Source: an uncultured bacterium (GTDB lineage: Bacteria; Vulcanimicrobiota; CADAWZ01). From it: a DNA stretch of 64,000 bases. Numbering within the stretch: the first letter of the stretch is position 1; the number at the start of each line of letters is the position of its first letter. The DNA lies in contig CASEKF010000036.1 in NCBI GenBank assembly GCA_949288455.1, positions 1-64,000 on the forward strand. Reading direction: 5' to 3'. Positions 17,631-27,328 of the stretch are shown piece after piece. The translations under genes were made by a program, and so were the position numbers. Under the pieces are notes generated by a model, which did no database searches, had not been told where the DNA came from, and saw only the letters and a list, made by a program, of their open reading frames with translations.

Positions 17631-18896
17631 TTATTCGCCATGCGGCGAAGGATAACTGCCGGATATCCCATTTTCTTGATTAGGGACTCCGTTAACTTCC
17701 CCGCTAACCTCCCCGCTCACTTCAGAAGATAAAGAAACGGTCAAATTTATAGCCGTACCCTCGGGAACCCATACCCCTCCTTCGGGCAACTGATCTATAA
17801 CCACTTCAGAATCCATATCTCCGGCGTCCTCATATATAATGTCTTCTATTACAAGGCCTGCGGCCGCAGCTATAGAATCAGCTTCCGAAAGACGCTTTCC
17901 ATACAAAGACGGAACTAAAATTAATTTTTCTACGCTTATATTTATAACCGTTCCTAACGGCGCAATACCGGACTCGGGTTTCTGTCCTTGTATAACCGCG
18001 CCTTGATAAAGACCTTCGGGAACAGATAAAGCGAATCCGCACGCCTCGGCCATTTCTTTTGCTTCGGCTACGGTTATTCCTATTAAATTTGGAATACTAG
18101 CCTCTCCCTCCTTAACTTCTCCGTTGATTCCGCTTATAGTAAGACTAACGAAAGTCGAATTAGAAAAAGAGCTGCCGGGAGATACGCTCTGAGAAATTAC
18201 GACTCCTTCTCGTATAGTTTTCGACTGGATATAACTCTTATCAAACTTAACTCCAAGAGAATTTAGAATACCTTCCGCTTCTCTCTCGGCAAGCCCTTTA
18301 AGATCCGGAAATTTAGGAGAGTCTGCCCCGATTCTGCTAACGGATAAAGTTACCAAAGAATCAGACGGAATTACGGCTGAATGTTCCGGAGTCTGTTTTA
18401 TAACTAAACCGGGAGGAGTGGAAGAAGACGATTCCTGAATTATACGGACTTTAGTTATTCCAACTCTATTTAATAAAGAAACGGCCGACTTAGACGTAAG
18501 ATTTGAAACGTCGGGCATTTTCACAGTTTTTTTGCCTTTGCTCACTATAACGTATATTATTCTGCCATGTTTTACATATGAATTCGCTTTTGGCTCCTGT
18601 TCCAGAATAATTCCCGGTACTTTATCGTTATACGCTTCGCCTTCCAGACTCAAAGACAAACCTAGCTTAACGGCCGATTTTTGAGCTTCGGCAAAAGACA
18701 TGCCCACGAAATCAGGAGTCTCTATATCTTCTCCGCCGCTAATGGCGGCATATAAGCGAATCGCGGCAAAAACAAGAGCTAAACCGATAAAAATGCAAAG
18801 AGCAGCAACAAGTTTTAAGTGAGTTAAATCTCTATTAATAGTTTTAGAATTTTTCGCACTGCTTTTATCTGATGTATAAACTTTTTTATTAGCCAT
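17631..18896 (-). CDS. Membrane protein with five PASTA domains, no kinase domain
   Basis: About 421 residues counted from the ATG at 18896, preceded by GGGA; an ATG 18 nt earlier is possible. A membrane helix lies near residues 28-50. Five PASTA domains follow, each about 65 residues and starting with a motif like 'xPDFVGMSFAEAQ' or 'xPNLIGITVAEAK'. The tail is rich in Ser, Gly and Glu. PASTA domains bind peptidoglycan or muropeptides and normally sit on Ser/Thr kinases or penicillin-binding proteins. Here neither catalytic part is present, so a wall-binding scaffold is inferred. A lipoprotein gene lies just upstream in the same direction. Confidence 0.9.
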   Translation of the reverse strand: MANKKVYTSDKSSAKNSKTINRDLTHLKLVAALCIFIGLALVFAAIRLYAAISGGEDIETPDFVGMSFAEAQKSAVKLGLSLSLEGEAYNDKVPGIILEQEPKANSYVKHGRIIYVIVSKGKKTVKMPDVSNLTSKSAVSLLNRVGITKVRIIQESSSSTPPGLVIKQTPEHSAVIPSDSLVTLSVSRIGADSPKFPDLKGLAEREAEGILNSLGVKFDKSYIQSKTIREGVVISQSVSPGSSFSNSTFVSLTISGINGEVKEGEASIPNLIGITVAEAKEMAEACGFALSVPEGLYQGAVIQGQKPESGIAPLGTVINISVEKLILVPSLYGKRLSEADSIAAAAGLVIEDIIYEDAGDMDSEVVIDQLPEGGVWVPEGTAINLTVSLSSEVSGEVSGEVNGVPNQENGISGSYPSPHGE

Positions 18897-18919
18897 TAAA
18901 ATTTCCCGCGACATCCAAT

Positions 18920-19378
18920 TTATTTACAGTTTCTAAGTTCATCTAGAGAAACCTTCCATACCCCGTATTCTCGCTTAAATGCGAAACCGTCGTGAGTATT
19001 TTTGACGCAGACTACGGCTCTATCTCCATAGACGGATACGCTTACTACGTCTAAAGCTCGCTTTTTTGTATTAGCCGGATAAGTTTTTTCCATAAGAAGA
19101 CCGAAAGTAGCTTTGGCGTCCATATTCTCAAAATTTTTTACGTCTTCCACAAAAGACTCCAAGCTTTCAGGCTCTAACTCATAAAGCGTTATAAACCTGA
19201 CGCGTATCGTTTCAAAAAAATCGCGATCTTCCCTCGATAAAAGTTTCCAAAGATTATCCCAATCTTTATAAGCCACATATGTTTGAAACTTATACAAAAC
19301 TTCATCCGGAGTATCCAAGCATCCGGTTAAACATAAAACGGAAAAAAGAAGCAGGCCATAAACGAAACGTCGTATCAT
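18920..19378 (-). CDS. Small lipoprotein of unknown function
   Basis: A 152-residue protein with a lipoprotein signal peptide; the lipobox is LTGC with Cys20. The mature part resembles small DUF4878/NTF2-like lipoproteins by pattern ('YKDWDNLWKLLSREDRDFF', 'VVCVKNTHDGFAFKREYGVWKV'), but the assignment is loose. It is transcribed together with the PASTA gene downstream, so both may act in the cell envelope. Confidence 0.75.
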   Translation of the reverse strand: MIRRFVYGLLLFSVLCLTGCLDTPDEVLYKFQTYVAYKDWDNLWKLLSREDRDFFETIRVRFITLYELEPESLESFVEDVKNFENMDAKATFGLLMEKTYPANTKKRALDVVSVSVYGDRAVVCVKNTHDGFAFKREYGVWKVSLDELRNCK

Positions 19379-19587
19379 TATTTCCGCCTAATAAAATTAT
19401 ATAGATTTCAACGCAATAAAACTCAAAAACTCTACAAATTGTTATTCTTCTTCAAAGATTAAAACACATCCTTTTTCAACTATTCCAAATAAAAACTAAA
19501 TTTTAAGCTGGGAATAATTAATAAAAGGATATTTAACAGGTTAACAGAAATATATTTGCCAAAATCACGCTAAAGGAACATAATATT

Positions 19588-20613
19588 ATGGAAACGACGA
19601 TAATTATATGCATCGTTATAATTCTTCTCTCTTTAATATTTGACTATATTAACGGCTTCCATGATACCGCAAACGCTATAGCTACCGTGGTATCGACAAG
19701 AGTGCTTTCTCCTAAAGCGGCTATTATTATGGCGGCGGGCTTAAACTTATTAGGAGCCCTGATAGGCACTAACGTAGCTAAAACGATAAGCGATGGCATT
19801 TTAGATATGGAAATTTTAAATAATTCCCAAATAATAATACTATCGGCTATCGTAGGGGCTATAGTATGGAATATTATAACTTGGATTTTAGGTCTTCCCA
19901 GCAGCTCGTCGCATGCTCTCATAGGAGGGCTTATAGGTTCCGGAACGGTATACGGATTATATCATGGATTAGACATCAACGTCTTTCTAAAAATTCAATC
20001 GATTACGGAGAAAGTAATTATACCCCTATTCGCTTCTCCTCTTATAGGTTTTGGAGCGGGATTTATACTTATGTCGGCCCTCTGTTGGATAGTTTATAAA
20101 ATTCACCCTGTAAAAATCAAACATATATTTGCCAAACTTCAAATATTATCGTCCGCGTTAATGGCTTTAACGCATGGAATGAACGACGCTCAAAAATCTA
20201 TGGGAATAATAACTATGTCTCTTTTCCTCTCGGGATTTATCGGAGCCGCGGAAGTCCCAACTTGGGTAAAAATCGCCTGCGCCGTAACAATGGCTATAGG
20301 CACGGCCTCAGGAGGTTGGAGAATAATAAAAACCATGGGACATAAAATATTTAAGCTTGAAACTATTCATGGATTCGCGGCTGAAAGTACGGCGGCAGGA
20401 GTAATCTTTACGGCCAGTATGCTTGGAGCTCCTATAAGTACCACTCATATTATCTCTTCCAGCATACTAGGAGTAGGATCTACAAAACGTCTAAGCGCGG
20501 TAAGGTGGGGAATCGCCGGAAATATCGTCGCCGCCTGGATCTTAACTATTCCGGCCTCAGCTCTCATCAGCGCGATCGTTCTATGGACGCTTCGCCTATT
20601 TCATCTAGCTTGA
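19588..20613 (+). CDS. pit: Inorganic phosphate transporter, PiT family
   Basis: A 341-residue membrane protein importing metal-phosphate with protons or sodium. Both halves carry the duplicated PiT signature: 'GFHDTANAIATVVSTR' near residue 22 and 'THGMNDAQKSMGI' near residue 195. About ten membrane helices are evident. AAAGGAA lies upstream of the ATG. No phoU-like gene precedes it, unlike many PiT loci. Confidence 0.95.
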   Translation: METTIIICIVIILLSLIFDYINGFHDTANAIATVVSTRVLSPKAAIIMAAGLNLLGALIGTNVAKTISDGILDMEILNNSQIIILSAIVGAIVWNIITWILGLPSSSSHALIGGLIGSGTVYGLYHGLDINVFLKIQSITEKVIIPLFASPLIGFGAGFILMSALCWIVYKIHPVKIKHIFAKLQILSSALMALTHGMNDAQKSMGIITMSLFLSGFIGAAEVPTWVKIACAVTMAIGTASGGWRIIKTMGHKIFKLETIHGFAAESTAAGVIFTASMLGAPISTTHIISSSILGVGSTKRLSAVRWGIAGNIVAAWILTIPASALISAIVLWTLRLFHLA

Positions 20614-20715
20614 AAACAAGATAAAAATCATAATTTCTTAGGAACGTTATCTTTAATAATTTGCTCCTAAATCTTTTAAAAACGCTATTCCAAATATTAT
20701 TCGGGAGACACGACA

Positions 20716-21567
20716 ATGAAGTTAACTGAAATATATTCAAGCGGCAAAACCCGTTTTTCACTCGAAGTATTTCCCCCAAAAGAAAATAAAAATAAAGAAA
20801 ACGATCTTCTATCGACTCTGCGGGAACTTGAAAGATTCCGTCCTGCGCTAGTGTCCGTAACTTACGGAGCCGGAGGCTCTTCCAGAGAAAAATCGGCAGG
20901 CCTTGTAAAAAGAATCAACAACGAAGCAAAGCTTACGCCTATGCCTCACTTTACCTGCGTATGTTCAAATACGCAATTCATAGAAAGCTATTTGAAAGAA
21001 CTTGAACGGGAAGGCGTTGAAAATATTTTAGCTTTAAAAGGCGACCCTCCGAAGGGTTTTAACGACGAAGAAGCTTTCAGCCATGCAGACGAACTGGTCG
21101 CCTTTATCAAAGACAAAACAAACTTATCGATAGCGGTAGCGGGGTATCCGGAATGCCACAAAGACGCAAAAGACTTTGACTCTGATATCTATTTTCTAAA
21201 AAAGAAAATAGATTGCGGAGCCTGCGCTATATTCACTCAGCTTTTTTTTGACAACAAAAAATTTTTCGCATATTTGGAGAAAGTTAAAAAAGCAAACATA
21301 AACGTACCAGTCATCCCCGGAATTTTACCCGTAAAAAATATCGCTCAGCTACAAAAAATGACGATAATGTGCGGAGCTTCCATTCCCTTGGATATGCTTC
21401 ATAAATACGAACGATTTGAAGATAACTCCGAGGATTCGATAAAATTAGGGATAGAAATAGCTATAAAACAAATCGAAGAATTAATCGACAACGGCGCGAA
21501 CGGAATTCATCTTTATACGTTAAATCAACGCCGCATGACCTATGAAATTTTGCAACATTTTAATTAA
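20716..21567 (+). CDS. metF: 5,10-methylenetetrahydrofolate reductase
   Basis: A 283-residue flavoprotein that reduces methylene-THF to methyl-THF. Typical MetF blocks are 'SLEVFPPKEN', 'SVTYGAGGSS', 'ENILALKGDPPKG' and 'DCGACAIFTQLFFDN'. In an organism with corrinoid iron-sulfur protein genes (acsC, acsV, acsD at 58-62 kb) this enzyme can supply the methyl group for acetyl-CoA synthesis as well as for methionine. No metV-type partner lies nearby. The end is 14 nt upstream of the malQ start, so the two are co-transcribed. Confidence 0.95.
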   Translation: MKLTEIYSSGKTRFSLEVFPPKENKNKENDLLSTLRELERFRPALVSVTYGAGGSSREKSAGLVKRINNEAKLTPMPHFTCVCSNTQFIESYLKELEREGVENILALKGDPPKGFNDEEAFSHADELVAFIKDKTNLSIAVAGYPECHKDAKDFDSDIYFLKKKIDCGACAIFTQLFFDNKKFFAYLEKVKKANINVPVIPGILPVKNIAQLQKMTIMCGASIPLDMLHKYERFEDNSEDSIKLGIEIAIKQIEELIDNGANGIHLYTLNQRRMTYEILQHFN

Positions 21568-21580
21568 CGGAGACTTTACC

Positions 21581-23458
21581 ATGCAATATACAAAAGAAGA
21601 AAAAAAAGTTATACGTCAAGCTCTCAAGGCTTTAGGAAAAGAAAATCTTACTCTCATAGTTCATGGAGGCAGTTTTCCATCCGAACCCAATAAGGACTAC
21701 GGATTCGGCACATACAATTCCGAAGCCGCCAAAAATCTTATGCAATATATATCCGGCGTCTTTAATTCAATACAGCTCGGCCCTGCCGGCAAAACGAAAA
21801 AAGGACAGCCTTCTCCATACATGGGAACAATTTTTTCTTTAAATCCTCTTTTTATAGATTTAGAACAGCTGACTCAAGCTAAATGGAAACATATTCTGAG
21901 CGTAGAGACATATAAGAAAATATGCTACGAAAATCCCAAAAAAGGCTTAGGAGAGGCCGATTACGATTATGCGTATGAAAAACATGAAGAAGCGATGCAA
22001 GAAGCTTTTGACAATTTTGACAAAGCCGACGAAGAATATCTAAAATTCGTAAAAGATAACGAATCCTGGCTTGAGCCTGACGCTTTATATGAAGCTTTGG
22101 CCAAAGAGCATAAAAACGATTACTGGTTAAACTGGAAAATAGAAGACGATAAAAATCTTTTCCGTTCAGACTCGGACGAAGATGCTCTGAAACGGCGCAG
22201 AGAAAGAATAAAAGAAGTAAAAATAAAACATGCCGACGTGATAGATTTTTATAAATTTTGTCAATATGTTATATGGAAACAAAATCTAGAAACAAAAAAA
22301 TACGCCCAAGAATGCGGAATAAAAATGATCGCAGACAGACAAGTAGCTTTTTCGGATAGAGATATATGGGCAAATCAAGAACTATTTCTAGACGATTGGC
22401 GTTTAGGATGCCCTCCTGACAGCTTCTCGAAAGACGGACAACCTTGGGGGTTTCCTGTCGTAGATCCTAAAATGCTTTTTAACGAGGACGGAACTCTAGG
22501 GAAAGCTGGCAAACTAATAAAAAATCTCTATAAAAAAATGTTTTCGGAAAATTCAGGAGGCATACGTATAGATCATGTAGTCGGACTGATAGATCCTTGG
22601 ATATATAAAAAAGGTTGCAAATCTATTCCTGAAGAAGGCGGAGGAAGGTTGTATTCATCACCTGAACATGAAATTCTATATAAATATGCGATAGCGTCAA
22701 AAGACGATCTTAATTTAAAAGTTCCGGCAGACAGCGAACAGAGAGTAAAAAAGCTGAACGAAGAACAGATAAAAAGATACGCCGCGTTTATGGAAAAACT
22801 TATAGTAGAAGCCGCCCAAGAATCCGGCCTCACAAAAGACGCAATAATATGCGAAGATTTAGGCTCTCAAACTTTTCCCGTGGAGACAGTAATGGAAAAA
22901 TATAAACTTAACGGAATGAGGCTGATTCAATTTGTCGATCCTAACGATCCTAAAAGTAAATATAGGAGTTCAAACGTTCCTGAAAACTGCTGGATTATGG
23001 CAGGAACGCATGACAGCGAACCTATAAGTCTATGGGCTAAAAACCTAACGTTTACGCATATATCTTATCTCCACGCGCTGCAGCTGACGGAAGACGTTTA
23101 CCCTTATCTAGCGGGAGAAGAACGTGAGAAGATGATTATCAAACTTACTCAAGACGCAAGAATTTTAGCTAAAACTAAAATGACTGAGTTGTTTACCTCA
23201 AAATCGAAAAATATCCAAATATTTTTCGCCGACTTTTTTGGCATTCAAGAAATTTATAATCAACCGGGAGATCCTAAAGCAAAAAACTGGATTTTGAGAA
23301 TTCCTCAAAATTTTGAATCCTTTCATAAAGACGCTATAGAAAACGGTTTCGGCTTTGATATAGTTTCGGTTCTAATAGACGCTATAAAAGCCAAAGGTTC
23401 CGAATTCATAAATGAACATAGAGCCGTATTAGATAAATTGCAGTCGCTGCAAAAGTAA
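21581..23458 (+). CDS. malQ: 4-alpha-glucanotransferase, GH77
   Basis: A 625-residue amylomaltase that transfers glucan chains in maltodextrin or glycogen metabolism. The ATG at 21581 has GGAG 9 nt upstream; a start 39 nt earlier would overlap metF. GH77 motifs are 'GIKMIADRQVAFSD', 'WGFPVVDPKML', the nucleophile region 'GGIRIDHVVGL', the acid 'ICEDLG', and 'MAGTHDSEP'. It is longer than usual bacterial MalQ (about 500 residues), with insertions around residues 120-230 and 380-420. This resembles other long GH77 branches, and the exact substrate is open. Confidence 0.9.
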   Translation: MQYTKEEKKVIRQALKALGKENLTLIVHGGSFPSEPNKDYGFGTYNSEAAKNLMQYISGVFNSIQLGPAGKTKKGQPSPYMGTIFSLNPLFIDLEQLTQAKWKHILSVETYKKICYENPKKGLGEADYDYAYEKHEEAMQEAFDNFDKADEEYLKFVKDNESWLEPDALYEALAKEHKNDYWLNWKIEDDKNLFRSDSDEDALKRRRERIKEVKIKHADVIDFYKFCQYVIWKQNLETKKYAQECGIKMIADRQVAFSDRDIWANQELFLDDWRLGCPPDSFSKDGQPWGFPVVDPKMLFNEDGTLGKAGKLIKNLYKKMFSENSGGIRIDHVVGLIDPWIYKKGCKSIPEEGGGRLYSSPEHEILYKYAIASKDDLNLKVPADSEQRVKKLNEEQIKRYAAFMEKLIVEAAQESGLTKDAIICEDLGSQTFPVETVMEKYKLNGMRLIQFVDPNDPKSKYRSSNVPENCWIMAGTHDSEPISLWAKNLTFTHISYLHALQLTEDVYPYLAGEEREKMIIKLTQDARILAKTKMTELFTSKSKNIQIFFADFFGIQEIYNQPGDPKAKNWILRIPQNFESFHKDAIENGFGFDIVSVLIDAIKAKGSEFINEHRAVLDKLQSLQK

Positions 23459-23482
23459 AAGAAACCTTTAAAAATAAAATAT

Positions 23483-23517
23483 ATTAAGCCCTGTTTCCTT
23501 AGGAAACAGGGCTTAAT
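23483..23517. terminator. 17-bp perfect palindromic hairpin
   Basis: Arms 23483-23499 and 23501-23517 (ATTAAGCCCTGTTTCCT and its complement) with a 1-nt centre. It lies between malQ and the convergent deaminase gene. Confidence 0.8.
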
Positions 23518-23544
23518 TATGCGGTATAATAACAAAATTGACGG

Positions 23545-24756
23545 TTAAATAAGAGTTTTCTTATCTAAAAGCTTTCCATGACTAATAACGTACTTAGGAG
23601 CTTCATGGTACCATAAAGCCTCGTAAACGCTAGGAGCGTTCAATACTACCAAATTCGCTTCGCAGCCTTCTTTTACTCCGTAATTTCTCAGGTTCATACA
23701 CTCTGAGGCTCTGACGGTCAGCATATCGTAAATTTGTTCCATTTCAGGAAAAGTCGTCATCCACAGAAGATGAACGTTTAAAAAGCCAACTTCAAGCATA
23801 TTGCATTGCCCGAAAGGATAATAAGCGTCGGCTACGTCGTCCTGACCAAGACACACAAGATTGCCTTCCGACAACAATTCCTTAACTTTTGCATGGAGAG
23901 GTCCGGTATGAGGATCGCTCACGACCCCCATCCGCGCCTGTTTAAGCAAAGCGGAAAGCTTCTTAAAGTATGGAACTGAATAGGCGGACATAGCCCGAGC
24001 GTGATGAGCTAGACATCTCCCTTGCCTCTTATTTTTTATCGCGGCTACCGCGAACATTTCGAGGGTTTTAAGGCCCGGATCCCCCGCGTCGTCGACGAGC
24101 ATCGAAATATCCTTATCATATTCGACGGCGAGTTTGAACATCTCGTCAATATGGGCCCTTTCGTCTTCTTCCGTAAACTCGATCCATGGTATTCCGCCCA
24201 CCACGTCGCACCCCATCTCCATGGCCTGCCGCATAAGATCTATAGTTCCGGGTTCTCTCACGACTCCGTCTTGAGGAAAAGCCACGACTTGAAGATCTAC
24301 TATGCCTCTAAATTCCTCTTTAGCTTTTATAAGAGCTTTTACCGCTTCCAATTTTGCTTTCGAATCGACGTCTGCGAAAGCTCTTATAAAGAGATTTCCG
24401 TTTATGGCAGCTTTTGAAAGACATTTGCGGACATTTTTTATAATCCAGTCTTCCCTATAATTTTCCTTAATTCTCGCGGCCAGCTCTATTGCGGTCATAG
24501 CGGACCCCATATCTTGACCATGATAAGTCTTAAGAGCTTTATCGTCGAGCATAGACACCGTGTAAACCTTGCAAAGATGCATATGAGCGTTACAAAAAGC
24601 CTCGGTCACCAAGCGTTTTTCAACGTCTATAGCAAGAGAATCATGAATAGTTTCATCCGAAGCCGGCGCAATCTTAGATATAATGCCTTTGCTTATAAAA
24701 ATATCATACGTCCCTTCTTTGTCGCGCAAAGAACAGTTTTTTAACGTTAAGTCCAT
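23545..24756 (-). CDS. Amidohydrolase, cytosine deaminase-like
   Basis: About 403 residues; the ATG at 24756 is preceded by GGAGG. Metal-dependent hydrolase of the CodA/TrzC-like branch: HMHL near residue 58 gives the first metal ligands, 'LAHHARAMS' gives a histidine ligand, and 'CLGQDDVADAYYPFGQCNML' corresponds to CodA 'GHDDVxDPWYPLG'. The substrate may be cytosine, isoguanine or a related aminopyrimidine/triazine; it cannot be fixed. The gene stands alone. Confidence 0.85.
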   Translation of the reverse strand: MDLTLKNCSLRDKEGTYDIFISKGIISKIAPASDETIHDSLAIDVEKRLVTEAFCNAHMHLCKVYTVSMLDDKALKTYHGQDMGSAMTAIELAARIKENYREDWIIKNVRKCLSKAAINGNLFIRAFADVDSKAKLEAVKALIKAKEEFRGIVDLQVVAFPQDGVVREPGTIDLMRQAMEMGCDVVGGIPWIEFTEEDERAHIDEMFKLAVEYDKDISMLVDDAGDPGLKTLEMFAVAAIKNKRQGRCLAHHARAMSAYSVPYFKKLSALLKQARMGVVSDPHTGPLHAKVKELLSEGNLVCLGQDDVADAYYPFGQCNMLEVGFLNVHLLWMTTFPEMEQIYDMLTVRASECMNLRNYGVKEGCEANLVVLNAPSVYEALWYHEAPKYVISHGKLLDKKTLI

Positions 24757-24920
24757 GAAAATCCTCCGTTTAAATATCTTTGGCAAGCTTATAATATAAT
24801 TTATATAAAGTCGCAAAGTAAAGCTGATTATGAATCGCTCATCCGCTAAAAAAAATTATATTCACAAGTTATTTCTTAAAATGCTAAATACCTCTTATCT
24901 GAGTATGAAAGTCAAAAATA

Positions 24921-26744
24921 TTACTCTACGGTAACGCTTTTAGCCAAATTTCTGGGTTTATCTATATTGCAACCTCTTACGTCGGCAATATAATATGATA
25001 ATAACTGAAGCGGCAAAACGGCTAATATTGCGGAAGCGTAAGGACTCGCCGAAGGTATTTTTATAAGAACTCTCGTATAAGACTCGGCTTCCATATCGTC
25101 TTCCGAAGCTACTCCTATAACTATGCCCTGTCTAGCCGAAACTTCTTTTATATTGCTTATAACCTTATCGTATAGAAAAGATTTTGTCATAATAACTACT
25201 ACGGGACAGTCGCAATCGATAAGAGCTATAGGACCATGCTTCATTTCTCCAGCGGCATACCCCTCGGCATGAATATACGAAATTTCCTTTAATTTTAAAG
25301 CCCCTTCCAAAGCCAGAGGATAATTTAAGTTACGGCCAAGGAAAAGAAAATCTCTGCAACTATGAAACATCCTAGCTACTCGTCGGATATTTTTAACATT
25401 TTTAAGAATCTCTTCCATTTTTTCCGGCAATAGCTTCAGCTCTGCAATATATGGAGCTATTGCGTTTTTAGAAAGAATACCCTTTGCTTCGGCAAGATAA
25501 AGCGCCAGAGCGTACATTACAAGCGACTGAGCGGTAAAAGTTTTCGTCGCGGCTACGCCCATCTCGAATCCCGCCCTAGTGTATATAACTCCGTCTACTT
25601 CCCTAGTGATAGAGCTTCCGACTACGTTAGTAACGGCTATAATACCGGAGCCTTTCGACTTAACTTTTTTAACGGCTTCTATAGTATCCGCCGTTTCTCC
25701 AGACTGACTCACAACGATAAAAAGCGAGTCGTCGCACGGAAGAGATTCTCTATAAATAAATTCCGACGCTACGTCTATATCGACGGGGATTTTAGCGATC
25801 TGCTCGATAAAATATTTTCCTAATAAACCGGCGTTATAAGCCGTTCCGCAAGCTACTATAGATATACGCCTCACCTTTTTAATTAAATCTAAATCAATAT
25901 GCGCGTCGGAAAACGAAAACCCATCGTTCGTTATAATACCGGCTAAAGTATTAGATATACTTGCCGGCTGTTCGTAAATTTCTTTGAGCATAAAATGTTT
26001 AAAACCGTTTTTTTCGGCCATATCGGCATTCCAAAGAATCATAGAAGTTTTATATTTAACTTCTTCGCCGCTAAATTTATATATTTTCAATCCTTCCGGA
26101 GAAATTATTCCAAGTTCGCCATTCTCGAGATAAACGGCTTCTCTCGCAAAAGAAAGAAAAGCTATTACGTCCGAAGCGACAAAAAATTCGTCTTTTCCGA
26201 GACCTACTACGAGAGGAGATTTCATTCTTGCAAAAACTAATTTCTCAGGCTCGTCGGAAGAAAGGCAAACGATAGAAAAAGCTCCTTTTAATTTAGGAAG
26301 AGCGCATTTTACCGCTTCTTCAATATTTCCGTCGTAACAGTCTTCAATCAAATGAACGGCGACCTCGGTATCGGTATCTGAAATAAACTTGTGGCCTTTT
26401 TTAATCAAATCGCTTTTAAGCTCGCCATAATTCTCAATAATTCCATTATGAACTATCGCTATTTTTCCGGAACAATCTTTATGCGGATGAGCGTTTATCT
26501 CAGAAGGAACTCCATGAGTAGCCCATCTGCTGTGGCCTATTCCGGCAATTCCTTCAATTGGAGTTTCAGAATATTTACGTTCAAGATTTTCTATTTTCCC
26601 AACGCTCTTTAAAATTTTAAGACCGCCGGCAGAAACCGCGGCTATACCAGACGAATCATAGCCTCTGTATTCCATTTTTTTTAAGCCATGCAGCAGAACC
26701 TGAGAAACTTTTCTTTTGCCGACATATCCTATAATACCGCACAT
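24921..26744 (-). CDS. glmS: Glutamine-fructose-6-phosphate aminotransferase (isomerising)
   Basis: A 607-residue enzyme making glucosamine-6-phosphate for peptidoglycan and lipopolysaccharide. Residues 1-220 are the class II glutaminase with nucleophile Cys2 (MCGIIGYVG) and 'HSRWATHG'. Two SIS domains follow ('CGTAYNAG', 'SQSGETADT'), and the C-terminus ends 'NLAKSVTVE', as usual. No glmS ribozyme core was found upstream. Confidence 0.97.
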   Translation of the reverse strand: MCGIIGYVGKRKVSQVLLHGLKKMEYRGYDSSGIAAVSAGGLKILKSVGKIENLERKYSETPIEGIAGIGHSRWATHGVPSEINAHPHKDCSGKIAIVHNGIIENYGELKSDLIKKGHKFISDTDTEVAVHLIEDCYDGNIEEAVKCALPKLKGAFSIVCLSSDEPEKLVFARMKSPLVVGLGKDEFFVASDVIAFLSFAREAVYLENGELGIISPEGLKIYKFSGEEVKYKTSMILWNADMAEKNGFKHFMLKEIYEQPASISNTLAGIITNDGFSFSDAHIDLDLIKKVRRISIVACGTAYNAGLLGKYFIEQIAKIPVDIDVASEFIYRESLPCDDSLFIVVSQSGETADTIEAVKKVKSKGSGIIAVTNVVGSSITREVDGVIYTRAGFEMGVAATKTFTAQSLVMYALALYLAEAKGILSKNAIAPYIAELKLLPEKMEEILKNVKNIRRVARMFHSCRDFLFLGRNLNYPLALEGALKLKEISYIHAEGYAAGEMKHGPIALIDCDCPVVVIMTKSFLYDKVISNIKEVSARQGIVIGVASEDDMEAESYTRVLIKIPSASPYASAILAVLPLQLLSYYIADVRGCNIDKPRNLAKSVTVE

Positions 26745-27328
26745 AATGTATATATGGTCTCCGCTTCTATTTTTTATTATATTGAAAACGATTAATTTAA
26801 AAGTTATAATCCTAAATTATTAAATTCTTCACCTTAACATACAGATTCCTTCTAAAAGAACGTCTTATCGCGTCATACTCAATCTTTGCCAAAGGGTTAA
26901 GTGAAGGAGATAATAAGCCATTGTCGAACATCTAGACGAAGAAAGTTATTATTCCAAAAATCATTGCAAGCCCGATGTGCCTATAAATTTCTAAAGATAT
27001 GCGAATGTATAAAATATATTCAATAAAGTCTAAAGCATTGGAAGACTTGACTTTCAAAATCAAATGCGCGCTTTATTTAAGCGATTTTATAATTTCTTCT
27101 TCCATAATAAAAAACGCTTAAAAGCGAACTATTTCCGCATTTTCAGATTTAAAAGTAAAACGACGCAAGCGCCAAAGCGCTTGAAGGCGTAAAAGCGCCT
27201 AAAGATGAGCTAAGAAATTTAAGTAAATAGATAGCGCGCATTTTAACGATAACGCTTAAGCGGTCCCTACTTTATCGTACCGCTTTTCTAATACGTCCTA
27301 ATTATTAAATATTTGGAGGTCTACTATC
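26745..27328. other. Large gap upstream of clpC with clustered AAGCG inverted repeats
   Basis: This 584-bp stretch holds no convincing protein gene; a 26-codon frame near 26920 lacks a normal start. The part from 27069 to 27285 is rich in small hairpins built on CGCTT/AAGCG: 27069-27083, 27115-27126, 27166-27183 (7-bp stem with CAAA loop), 27185-27200 (a related GGCG/CGCC stem), 27253-27262 (CGCTTAAGCG) and 27258-27285 (AAGCGGT/ACCGCTT, then TT). Known clpC controls (a CtsR direct repeat, or CIRCE) were not seen. Confidence 0.55.

Noticed and set aside
26745-26830. glmS ribozyme upstream of glmS
   Set aside because: The conserved ribozyme core is not present.
26918-26994. Open 26-codon stretch after an AGGAG in the gap upstream of clpC
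   Set aside because: It lacks ATG, GTG or TTG at a suitable place and is very short.
26745-27328. CtsR or CIRCE operator before clpC
   Set aside because: Neither the GGTCAAA direct repeat nor TTAGCACTC-N9-GAGTGCTAA occurs.
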